Assembly (NCBI GenBank): GCA_001655205.1
Contig: LPNZ01009187.1
Coordinates: forward strand, 1 to 48,396
Reading direction: 5' to 3'
Length of the DNA: 48,396 nt
Origin: Lenisia limosa
Lineage: Eukaryota; Breviatea
The notes under the pieces were generated by a model. That model saw nothing but the letters and a program-made list of their open reading frames with translations. It was not told the origin of the DNA and did not search any database. This document shows, in pieces, positions 13,401 through 24,260 of this stretch (position 1 is its first letter; the number at the start of each line of letters is the position of its first letter). The translations under genes and the position numbers were made by a program.

Positions 13401-15538
13401 ACGAGCGAAGAGTTTCTCAGCAAAAGCTAGAGAATAAGCAAGAGTACAGCAAGGAGGATTTCAAAATGTTTACAGCTCCACAAACACCTTAGATTAGGTT
13501 ATCAAGTATAATGCTATAATGCAACAGAGAGGGGTAAGGAAATAAACATTACGCTTACATTGGGGGTCGTAGAGAAGCTGAATAGCACTGAAGTTGGGCT
13601 TCACCTCGAGAGTTTGCTTACGAAGCTTCTTGATCTGTTCGGGTCAACTGCAAGCAAAGAAAAGACAAATAACCTCCTTTGATATAGTTCTACCCCCCCC
13701 CCCNNNNNNNNNNNNNNNNNNNNNNNNNNNNNNNNNNNNNNNNNNNNNNNNNNNNNNNNNNNNNNNNNNNNNNNNNNNNNNNNNNNNNNNNNNNNNNNNN
13801 NNNNNNNNNNNNNNNNNNNNNNNNNNNNNNNNNNNNNNNNNNNNNNNNNNNNNNNNNNNNNNNNNNNNNNNNNNNNNNNNNNNNNNNNNNNNNNNNNCAA
13901 CTGCTTCATCGTTGCCTTCCTTAACGGTCAATGTTTGAACAGCAAAGCCTTCTAGGTTCGAAGCTACAATCAAATACAAAGGATAGGATCCCGGGTACGA
14001 TGGCCATTCAATCCTCATGACTCTGAGGAGATATCGAGACCTTGCAGTTTGACACTCTCGCCACTTACTTCAGACATATTGAGGAAGAAACGAACGGCAG
14101 TAGCCTGGACCTTTGTTTCCTTGCTCAGTGCAGCCTGGGCAATGACGTTCACTGTCTTCGCATCGTTCCTGTTAATAGTCAACAGGCGGTGGAGCAAAAC
14201 CGAACCTGCGATGTGTGATCATCATCGCAACTATTGGATATATGTACCCGTTGTAGAGAGTCAGTATCAGAGTGATAAAGAATATCTCCGATCCCAACCA
14301 AATTCTTTTGTTATAGAGGTCAACAATTACGTCAAGAGACATCTTGGCAGCCATAATGGAGTCTCCAGCAAGCATAGTGTACATGAAATTCTATAGGCCA
14401 TGAGGATATCACTGAAATGGCAAGTAATAAGTAACAAAAGAACAGTTTGATACAGGAGCACGGGTAAAATATAAGACAATGATATCATCCACTCATCAAC
14501 TCAGTACCTGCAGAGTTTTGTTGATTTTGTTATTCTTGCTCTTCTTGTTGAGGTGTTTGATATCGGCAACAATATGACGATAGAGGAGGTCTCTCATCTG
14601 CTTGTCGTGTACACGGAAGAGTTTGAAGAAAATCGGCAGGAGACTGGGGGGGAGGAGGTGAGAAAAAAGAAGTGGTTCAAGATAGGTTATTACTGGCCAT
14701 TAAGACTGAATATAATTGCACAAAGATGAGATAAACACTTATTAGTTTTAAACACGATCTGTGACTGATTAATAACTACTGGAAATTCGTCCTTAGAAGC
14801 ACCGATCCATCCCACGTGGCAGCATCAATGATGTTTCTGTTTCTGATGAGGATCAAGGCGTTGACAATGTTCTTGCGGAGGGCCTGGGGAGTAAAGGGGT
14901 AGGATGGATCCTTGGCCTTACGTCGAAGAATATAGCACATTGTAAATAATTAGAAAGTGAATGGGAAAGTACTCGGGCGTCAGCCACGAGTTTCCTTACA
15001 TTTAAGAGCAAAACGATTAGTAGTGGTATTTGTGTTGCTTAAACGAAAAATATAGAAGAGAGAAGGGGGAAAGGCGAGCCCAACCTGGTCCCCACGCCCC
15101 CACCCAACGAAACAGCTCATAGACCCTTCCCAATGGCCAACCGGCTCAAGCTGCTCCGCTTGCGAGTCGAGAAGCTTGCAAAGCTGCTGAGGGAATTCCT
15201 TCAGCTCGGCCTTGTAAAGGGGGCAGACTTGCGACAGGAAAGAGATCAATGAACCAAAGTCATTCCAAGACTCCCTACAGAAGTGTAAACATTAAATATG
15301 CCATTTTTGATGAAAGCAATGTGTTTTAAGTATCCTGGGACTCAAAGACACTTATTCAAATAAGAAGTAGCTCAAGAAGAGATCGGAAGATATGTGAGCA
15401 TGCATACTGAGGCTTGAGGAGAAAAACTTCCAGACTGGAGAGGAAATGCTGATGTTGCTGCCTGAACTCGTCGATGTACGTCTGAGGGTCCCTCTTGCAG
15501 AGGTTCTGCAGCTGCAGAAGAGTAAGTTTGGTCGCCAT
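10449..15538 (-). CDS. SDA1: SDA1 homologue, 60S ribosome assembly / cell-cycle protein
   Basis: The start at 15538 reads [20 protein letters not shown], and the stop is at 10449-10451 after a basic IEKKKKGKA tail. Conserved SDA1 blocks in order: [13 protein letters not shown] (15460-15520), [20 protein letters not shown] (14810-14885), [20 protein letters not shown] (14540-14640), [20 protein letters not shown] (14320-14395), [20 protein letters not shown] (14100-14165), [12 protein letters not shown] (13565-13600), ITILANKFV (12820-12850), [20 protein letters not shown] spanning 12400-12545, an acidic domain (11590-11770) with DDESDED, and [14 protein letters not shown] (11245-11295). SDA1 is known in yeast and animals for pre-60S maturation and export and for actin and G1 progression. 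Gaps at 11876, 13083 and 13704 lie inside the gene and hide intron or exon sequence. More than 15 exons. The start is 280 bp from the divergent RabGGT alpha gene. Confidence 0.93.
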
Positions 15539-15818
15539 TGTGAGTGTTTGCCAAGGTACTCAACAATATGTGATCTAACAGTTACTGCTTGCTGTTTAGT
15601 GTTAAAAAAGACCAATAAGAACCAAAATTTTGCATATAAGCAGTCTAAAATCGTAATTATTTAAAAGCTGTTGCTTTGCTTGGGCTTTGCCTCTTCCAAC
15701 GGTTCTTTTAGTGTATTTTTTATATAAATTAGTTTTACTTGTATAAAATAAGGAGAGATCAGGAAAATCGCTCTATTCTTCAAGTTGCTTTGTGTCGAGA
15801 GGCCTATTCTCAAGCAAC

Positions 15819-18035
15819 ATGGTAAGCGGATGGTTTTGGGATGCTTCCTGTGTCTTATTTAGTCTCTTTTAGCATGGTGTCAAACGAGAAACTCTGACAG
15901 AAGAGCAGATTGCTCAGAAGCGCGCCATTGAGAAAGGAAAGGTATACCTTTTTGTTTATGATTCACAGGACCATCACTTTCCCGTTGTAATTGCTTCCAG
16001 GTCCAACAATACAACACTAGGGTTCAGTCATTTCAGAACCTTGTATGCTGGTTGGGCCTTCTTTCTCTTTGGATTTCCCAATTGTAAAAATTATTTCTGT
16101 CATATTAAGGAATAGTTAAATCCTACTGGTGTGATTTTCTCGCAGTTTATATTACAGAAGGCAGCTGGGCTCCAGAACCAGGACGTCTTGGATATCTCCA
16201 AAAGCCTCCTTTCTGTTAACACGGTTTGCAGTGGCATTAAAAGTGTTTTTTCACTCATGTATCTATTAAGCTTGGTATTCAGATGCCTTTGATAGAGGGA
16301 AAATAGCATTTGCTCAACCTATGATTATGTGATGAATATTTGTAAAGGAACTTTCTCTTCACAACTTTTATTTTGCTACTTAATATCCGTAATTCTACAG
16401 GAGTACTACACCATTTGGAATTATCGACGACTCACTTTGGCCTCTCTTATTGTGTATGTGTGGATTGTGACCAGAGTTTCACTGAAGTCTTGTAAAACCC
16501 TGTTCCAATATATAATGTCGTTTTAGTTTTATTTTGTACCCGAAGTGGAATTTCATGCCACCAAAGGCTCCACCACTTTCATGGAGAATATGGATTATAA
16601 TAATATAATTTCATGTTGGAGTAGATATTATTTAATTGACACCTGTCCCGACTGTATTGACTGATATGGCAGGGAAGAACCAGAAAAAGCTGTTGAGCTT
16701 CTAAAGGATGAGCTAGTGTTTAATACTGCTTGTATCAAGGTCAATCCGAAAGTTTATTGCATTTGGTAGGCGACTTCTCACCCTATTCCTTTTTTCTTTG
16801 CTTTTTTAGGGTTTTTTTTCAATTGCCTTCCATTAATGCATTCATTCCTCAGGTTTCACAGGGAGTGGGTTGCAAGTGAATTGGACAAAAGGAAATGCAT
16901 GTCCTGGAGCACTGAGCTTGCCCTCTGCTCAAAGTTGCACGATGTTGACGATCGAAACTGTCGGGGGCGGGGGCGGGGTGAATTGCAAAAGAAGAAATAA
17001 TTTGCTTAATGTCGATATATCGATGAGGGTTAATTAAATCGATAAATTCTCGAAGCTTATCGATATTTTCATGGTCTTTTTGGAGGAACATTGCAAATGT
17101 TGCAAGAGATGATCACAAAAGTACTCTATTTTCTTGGTAGTGATGGCTCACTCAACAGTCCATTGCTGGCGCTACCGCACGTTCTGTTGTGCAAACAGCG
17201 GGGTTACTGACACGGAGCATTTGGAGTACACCTGCACTCGAATTGACCAAAACTTCTCCAACTACTCAGCAGTGGGTGGGTACGACTACTAACTTTATTC
17301 TGATGGATTCCCTTTTGCTTGATTTTCTGATCGTTTTAGTGGCATCTTCGCTCGAAAGTCCTGCCAAAACTGGTCAAAGGTTTGGGTTGACGAGGAAATA
17401 TAATAATAATAATATCACAAATTGGGGGGAATTCATCTCGTCAACCTCCATCCTCAATAATGAGGATCAATATAGCTTCGTTTTTAATCATTTTAGAGAC
17501 ATTGTCAACAAAAGAGGCCTACCCAATGTAAGCAAGCCCCATTATATCACTTATAAACAGTCTACTACAGGTTATTGAAACTGAAGTTGAGCTGCTGACG
17601 TCAGCGTTTTTTACAGAGCCAGAGGGCCAAAGTGCCTGGTTTTATTTACGATGGCTTGTCAACTGGAGTTGGTGAGGGTTCTTGTGATTTTGATTGAAGT
17701 TTCTTTGTTACTGTCTCAGGCTCAACTGTTTTGGAAAAAGAGGATTGGCAGCGAATAATTGAAGGTGTCTTGGAGACTTGTGAGCAGCTGAGAGAAGACG
17801 ATGAAACTTTGAAATGTTTGCCAGTACCTCAATTTCTCTCTCAATCGAATACCCTTATCAATGTATGCTTTGACACTGTGTAGGGCCATGCCTGACATCT
17901 GTTCACCTGTGGTCCACTCTGACGGAACATGGGCATTCCGGCCTTGCCCCATTGATTACTGAAATGCTTGACACGTTGAAAAGCCTTGACAAGGGCCATG
18001 CTAGCTACTATGATTTCTTGAGACCAAAGGTGTAA
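15819..18035 (+). CDS. RABGGTA: Rab geranylgeranyltransferase (type II) alpha subunit
   Basis: The first exon is only the ATG (15819-15821). The second continues HGVKRETLTEEQIAQKRAIE, the classic N-terminus of this subunit. PPTA helical repeats follow: EYYTIWNYRRLTLASL (16401-16451), ACIKVNPKVYCIWFHREWVA across an intron (16725-16875), FHCWRYRTFCCANSG (17159-17205), NFSNYSAWHLRSKVL (17250-17365), AFFTEPEGQSAWFYLRWLV (17610-17668) and a C-terminal WSTLTEHG...YYDFLRPKV ending TAA. With the beta subunit and Rab escort protein, the enzyme adds geranylgeranyl groups to Rab GTPases for vesicle traffic. It is ~330 aa and lacks the immunoglobulin-like and LRR insertions of mammals, as in yeast Bet4. 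All junctions keep phase, including N-FHCW across the intron that carries a decayed MITE. One acceptor (near 17493) needs AGAG slippage to keep frame. Confidence 0.93.
17010..17086 (+). mobile_element. Decayed family A MITE inside a RabGGT alpha intron
   Basis: ATCGATAAATTCTCGAAGCT, TATCGATATTTTCATGGTC and TTTTTGGA match the family core in order. The flanking TIRs are lost. It lies wholly in the intron between the N and FHCW codons and has enlarged it to about 200 bp. Confidence 0.6.
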
Positions 18036-18256
18036 CGTATTGATAGAGGGAGTCCTTAGTTCAAGTGTACAAGAATTACATTTTAAGAACATCATAAATA
18101 CCTAGATTTCCTCCTCTTTCTACAAGAGTTAGGTGTAATTAATAGATAATCTGAGTAGTGCATGAGGTAGAAATAAGAAACATATAATGTGAATAAATAA
18201 TGTTGGAAATGAGTCCAAAAAAGGGGGGGAGGGGTATGTTGTTGTGATAGTTTTTA

Positions 18257-20880
18257 ATCAAGTCAAAACACCATGATAAGTCATAACACGGATATTGAGC
18301 TAGTCAATCGTGTCAGGAATCACAGACAGTGTTTACATATGTGGAGGACGCATACCAAAGCCTTTTCCGCCTCCTCGCGGTCCAGGAAGAAGTAAAGGAA
18401 AAGGTCGACAGCCGACATCATATCCAGGTCCGGGCGTCGCCTCTGCACAAACAACTCCGCACATTCTTAAGGGTCAAGAGAATCAAGCATCCAGTAGTTA
18501 GAAATGCGGAATACGCTCGTATTTAGGCTTGAATTTCTCGAAAAATCCTCGAAAACTATCGATATTTCGCTGGTATTTTTCCAACCAAAGTGAAGCCCTA
18601 AGTGTATTCTTTCTGATCCCCATACCCAACAGCTGTAACCTTCAAAGCCTACTTAAGATCGTCTCCAAGAACTGTAAGAAGGCGAGGGGGGCGTTGAGAT
18701 CGATGTCGCCGAACTGAGACACGGCACTGACCGAAGCCGGGACAGCGGCGATGACGTCATCAGCTGTGAATTCCTCCGAGAAGAGACCGACCATCTGACA
18801 AGTTAGGATAATATGCAGATGTGAATGGGGTATGGGAAGCGTAAAAAAGGCTGATAACGGGGTGAACACGAGGTAAAATTAATCGATCTCAAGAAATGAG
18901 TTATGAATAACAGTTCCACAAGACAGGCTCACATCAAATAAATAGAGGACACCACGGATTGTAGGCAGGTCATTGAACTCCTTACGGCCCGGGGCAACTC
19001 CCTTTCGGATGGCCGCTTTCACATTGGCCTCGGATATATCGCCAATGTCCTTGAAGTGTGGCTGAAATGTCACTCGAGAAAAACAAAATAGAAAAGAGAT
19101 GATGATGAAAGCGTTCCTGTATTGGCAGACCTGAGGTTGAATGTTCGGGTCAATGGGCGATGGGAGTACTGCCTTGTTCGAGAGTGATGTTGAAGATTCA
19201 AGCTTTGATCGCTACAGAATTATTCAGAATAAGTACAAATACAAATATTTAAATCTCGGTCTTTTCCGGATAATAAACGTTACAAAAAGATGCCGCTTCA
19301 CACTGCATACCTTCGGTTCTGGGGGACTCGCGGCTTCTTTGGTCTCTTCTTCCTCTTCTTCTTCATCCGGATCGGCTTTCTAAACACATAAACGGATATT
19401 ACAGCGAATGCTGATAAACATTCACAATAACAAGTAGACGTGAAATACATGGGAGAAACAAACCCTACCAAAAGCGTAGTCTGATAGCATGCGTGGTACA
19501 TGTCAGTGAGGGTAGTGGCATGGCCGTTCCAGACAGGCTGAATTGAGGCGTGCAAGACAGGTGACGGGTCNNNNNNNNNNNNNNNNNNNNNNNNNNNNNN
19601 NNNNNNNNNNNNNNNNNNNNNNNNNNNNAGGTAGGCTTTCTGGAGGGGCTTCAGTCCAAAGACATATTTAGAGCGTCACTTCGGTTTGAGAAAAAGACTG
19701 AATTTCCCGATAAATCCTCGAAATCTATCGATATTTTAACGGTCTTTTTCGAACCGAAAACCCTAGACGTATTAAATTGATTATATCCTCAATGGGTATA
19801 TACATCGTCCTCTATTTAGCATATCACATGTTCCAAGCCTCACACGCACGTCAGCCCCAAACCTGGTCAAAGCTGCCTGTTTCCTGGGGGTGCTGCTGAA
19901 CACTCCTCGCGATCTAAACCCCATAAGGTCCCATATTCGCAACTAATATCTGATAGGAGAAAATTCTAATGAATTATCTTTTCGAAGACATAAATAAAGG
20001 CAAAGATTAGCTCAAACCCAATGAAAAGGGGTCATATATAATATATTGTTTTTTTTTAATAGAAATATAATATAATATTCATATGAAAAATAGAGAGCAT
20101 TAACTGCAAAGTCAAAGTGCAAAGAGCTCGGGTTACCAACCTTGCAAGAACCTCCTCCGAGATGAGTCTTTGGAATGACGCTGCCACTGAAGGGAGTGGT
20201 CCGTACTGAGAGGTATGTAAGAAATGTAACTGTACGTAGGGAACCATTCCCACTATCACGCTTATTTATCACGGATGCTATATTGCGTTTGTTTTGAAAG
20301 GGGGCTCAAATATGGATTTTTCAAATGATTTAAGATTTTTTTCAGGCTGATGGCCCTTTGCTGCTTCAAGAATGAAACAAGAGTTATTTAAAAGGGTATT
20401 AGAAAGTGCTTTATGGTCCCACCTTTTTGACAGCTGCTCTCACGAGTCCCGAAAGGAAGTCCTGGAAAAGAACAATTTGAGCAGGGTCATGACCGCGGCA
20501 CTACATGAGTCAGCAATTGAAGGAATCTAGAAACTTCGAATAAAAACAATAGCTTTTAATAAATTCATCTTTTTCATACCAATCCGTCAACGCACATTAC
20601 CGCGTCCAATTCGATCAGAGAAAGATCTGCATTAGCCACACCAGTTTCCTGAAAGGTAAAATAACCAAGAGTGCCCCTCCCCCGCAATACGGCGAAAGTC
20701 TACAAATTCTAAAAGGATCCATAATTTACAATATATTAAACTAAAGAACAGAGGTTGTCCAGCGTTTACTTCTTGAAAAGTTGTGTAAATTTGAACCCGG
20801 GTGCAAACCAAGGCAAAATTCCACCATTGGTAGAGTCGCATGGATGACGAGGCCAGTGGTCTGAGGTTCCGTCGATCTAG
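18257..20880 (-). CDS. Unknown multi-exon helical protein, 5' end missing
   Basis: The most N-terminal visible exon (20808-20859) reads TTGLVIHATLPMVEFCLGLH, preceded by a pyrimidine-rich acceptor, so the start lies to the right, probably in the 20964-21047 gap. Further exons give ETGVANADLSLIELD (20600), DFLSGLVRAAVKK (20425), YGPLPSVAASFQRLISEEVL (20140-20205), IARSVQQHPQETGSFDQ (19865), KYVFGLKPLQKAYL (19629-19672), an acidic KADPDEEEEEEE linker (19350), PHFKDIGDISEANVKAAIRK plus TIRGVLYLFD (18935-19065), VGLFSEEFTADDVIAAVPAS (18665-18796) and ELFVQRRRPDLDMMSAVDLF (18355-18460). The helical, MIF4G/HEAT-like texture suggests a scaffold, but I do not recognise the family. A gap at 19571-19628 breaks one exon. 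Two family A MITEs sit in its introns. The stop is inferred after a last intron. Confidence 0.6.
18522..18600 (+). mobile_element. Family A MITE, left-deleted copy
   Basis: The copy reads TAGGCTTGAATTTCTCGAAA, ATCCTCGAAAACTATCGATA and ends CCAACCAAAGTGAAGCCCTA. The right TIR is intact, but the left TIR has lost about 20 nt after TAGGCT. It is intronic in the reverse unknown gene. Confidence 0.75.
19672..19775 (+). mobile_element. Family A MITE
   Basis: The left end is GTCACTTCGGTTTGAGAAAA, the middle is GACTGAATTTCCCGATAAAT, then CTATCGATATTTTAACGGTC, and the right end is CGAACCGAAAACCCTAG. The termini are imperfect inverted repeats. It lies in the intron next to the KYVFGLKPLQ exon. Confidence 0.75.
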
Positions 20881-21061
20881 GAAGAATTAGGCCAAGAAAG
20901 AAGATGGGGAAGTGAATTAGGCCAAGAACACGAGACAGAAGGAGGGAGAGTGAGAGAGGAGGANNNNNNNNNNNNNNNNNNNNNNNNNNNNNNNNNNNNN
21001 NNNNNNNNNNNNNNNNNNNNNNNNNNNNNNNNNNNNNNNNNNNNNNNATGAGCTGTAAAAT

Positions 21062-23906
21062 CTAAAGTATTAGATTTGAATACCCTCTGATGAAGGAGAA
21101 AGAAAAAGAGACATATGATATGTATGTGGTGTACCTAGCCACCCATCATACTCTTCCTATTATGCTTCGAAGTACTCTTTTACAACATTTATTTATTTCA
21201 TTGTTTCCAACTCTCCATAGTCATTATCGTATTCCCCAACCTGTAGCATTGTCGGAGGGCAGAGACTTGACGAAGTACTACGTCGCTGACGGCTTCCAAG
21301 TTACTGAGCGGCTAAAACATCAGGCAAAACGGTAGGAGTATGCTGTCCAGCCAGCCCAAAGCGTAATAATAATAACGAAGTATAGCATAGCATATGTATG
21401 TATTTAGAAGAAGAAGCGATACACATCCAGTGAAGGCACCTCCCGCCCACTTCCTTTGCTTGGAGGAGAACGTCAGATACCTCCAACGCAATAACCTGGC
21501 TAGCACTCTCCGAAACATCACGGTCCTTCTCCTGGGGGAACCGGTCCATTTTGAAGATGCCAGCAATGACTTCGCCAGACTCTTCGACCATAATACCAGG
21601 CCCGTTCTTCTTATTCTCCATCCACATTCCCTCATATCTAAAGAGTTAGCAGGGAGGTCGTAAGAGAACTAGAATCAAAAAGAAAACTTGACCTCATTTA
21701 GTTTTCCCCGCTAACCTTCCACCATGGGCATAGTAGAAGATGCCTCTTCCTTGTCGCTTCCCATGGACCCAATCTCCTTCGTAGCAGTTCAGACAGGGCC
21801 ACGCTGAAGGGTCAGAAACGCCTTGTTACGTTAACACTAGAGCTCCGTGCAATTAATTGAAAAATGAATTTCAAAAAGTGAAGTCTGACATATGATAACA
21901 TGAACCCTATTCCAGGCACTTGGAGAACAGGCCAGGAAAAAAAAAAAAATACAGGAGACGAAGAACAACATCTTCCCACATAGTACACATCCATTTTAGA
22001 GCGAACCACCGCTTACCTGTAGTTGAGGTGCTGTTATCAACGTTCAAATGCGGCCATGTGTACATTCCAAAGCCATGAGGCAAGTTACCCTCCCATTCCC
22101 CTGGGAAGATAATAAAAAAGCAACACTTGCATTCTGAAAATCCCGAAAATCCCAAAAGGAGATTAAAATTTTCTATTCTTTTACAATAAGCGTACCAATA
22201 TAAGTCTCGCCATTGCTGTTTTTGAGTTCGCCCTTACCACATCGTTCACCTTTAGCCCACTAAACCATGAGTCAACAGACCGCATTGCCTACTTCTCCTT
22301 CGTACACGTCACCATTTGGGTACACCATTCGGCCGTCGCCATGGCGCAGTCCTTTCAAAAACTAGATGATGAGCCAGTGGGGTGGTGTTGGAGTGCGACT
22401 CCACTTGGAACCCAAAACATTATGTGATGCTTATTGATAAATATTGTTTTCTGGTCTTACAATATACATTCAACCGTATTAAGTTTCATAATGTAGAAAT
22501 TGGAATATCATGCTTCATAATGTGTCAATTCGCAGTATCATAGCTTTCTCTATACCTCCTCAGCATACCAATCCAGTATAAACACAATTTCCTGTTTCGT
22601 CATATTGAAGAACGCCATATCCCTCAGGCAAATCATAGCTCCAATTTCCTTCGTAGCGCATTAATACTTCACTCAGTTCTGAAATGTCATAGTCTGAGCA
22701 GGTGGAATTTTTATATCAATAGATCAGCCATACAAACCCTCGGGAGTTTCAGGCCGAGCAAGAGCATCCATAGCTGAATAACATTAAAAAAGTGAGGGTG
22801 GGAGAGGGTTGAACAAAATAGAAAGTAAGGAAAACGGTTGTAAAAATCGAACTTAGAAAACATACTAAGTTCGTTATTTGCGGGGGTTCCGGGGGCAGGC
22901 GTTGGTGGTGCAGAGCCGTAGTCGAAACCACTTGGTCCAGAGGACATACCACTGATGGTTAGAGAGGAATTAGGAAGACGGTGATATATATGGGCTTTTG
23001 AGAGATACCTTGAAATTGGCGGCAGAGTGTTGCGGCCGCCATACGATGACATCAATGACGCTGTCGACATATTGAAGGATCCAGTTGCACCCAGAGGTGG
23101 AGGGCCTACGGTGTTATTAGTTCCCCTATTTGCCCTTCTATTTCTATAAAAGCGATAATGGGATGTGCAAAATTCTCAACTCGATCGCTGGTCACAAATA
23201 AAATATCTTTGGAATGGTGGGTTATTGCTTCAGTGCTGGCGCTTTAATTCCCAAAAATGAATATGTCAAAAAACAAAGAGAACACGACCCATCAATGACA
23301 TTGCGTTTGCAGGTGCCCACCAAGTCCAGGCCGGCTTGGCTTCTCAACTTCAAACTTAAATGGAGGCGAAAGCTGCACAAGAATGCCGATGCCATGGCGC
23401 AGTCCCTTCGACACGTCTCCAACGTACTCACTGCCGTCCGGGCTACAGTGATCAGAAGAGACTTTTGTGGTTATGGAAAAGGGGGAAAGATCAAAGGTCG
23501 TAGCGTACAATAGTTACAAAGATAAAGATAATAGAGGATTGAATAGCGGGTGGAGGGGGAAGAGGAGGGAACTTATTCCCTGTTTCGTACCTTTTCAAAA
23601 CTCCCTCGCCCTCCATCTCGCCATCAACAAATGTTCCTTCATAATAGAGGCCATCATCAGATCTTAGAACACCTTTTCCATTTAATGTGCCATTCTGCAG
23701 AGTAATTAGAATCCAAACAAAAGATGAAAGATACTTACTTCAAATTCCCCTTCGTATGTGTACTCGTCTAATATTCTACAGCGCCCTGTTCCTTCAAATG
23801 GGGTGTCACCTTCCTCCCACTCAGACACCAGTGAAAGCAGGGAAGATTTCATGTGAAATAGATGTGAATCCTTTTCATTGAACTCTTTTTTGTCATTCTC
23901 CTCCAT
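21062..23906 (-). CDS. MORN-repeat protein
   Basis: ATG at 23906 reads MEENDKKEFNEKDSHLFH. About nine MORN repeats follow: YTYEGEFE/NGTLNGKGVL (23690-23760), YYEGTFVDGEMEGEGVL (23595-23660), EYVGDVSKGLRHGIGIL (23370-23440), YEGNWSYDLPEGYGVLQYD (22590-22660), GLRHGDGRMVYPNGDVYEGE (22300-22355), KGERCGKGELKNSNGETYIG (22200-22260), GEWEGNLPHGFGMYTWP (22050-22105), GDWVHGKRQGRGIFYYAHGG (21717-21790) and NKKNGPGIMVEESGEVIAGI (21550-21625). A Ser/Pro-rich spacer (22870-23085) splits the array. The C-terminus is helical and ends CYRGYSNLIL at TAG 21062-21064, reached by a phase-matched intron. MORN proteins commonly act as membrane or cytoskeleton scaffolds, often in flagella or basal bodies. No kinase or SET domain is attached. 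An upstream in-frame Met at 24074 is less likely. Confidence 0.85.
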
Positions 23907-24260
23907 GGTAGAGAGCAGTTGGGGAAAAGCTGTTTTATGTGAAAGAAATTTGTCCTCTTTTGCGTATTCTACTTCAAGATTAAAGAGTGTGTAGTGATAT
24001 AAGATAAGTGTAAGACTGAGAGAGGGGGGGGATGAATGATTGTTTTGTTCGAAACAAAATGCCGAAAATAACAATAGTTCGTGGGGTTACCACGACTACA
24101 GCGCCTAGTCAATCAACACGATGGGCTTACCCTATAGAGTAAGTGAGTTGCCTTTTTATTGGGCCATTTTGGATTGGGGAATTCAGCTATCATCAGCTGA
24201 AAACACCTTTATCGCTGTCTTTCCAGTCCGTTTGTAGTCACAATGCTCCTTTAAATCAAG

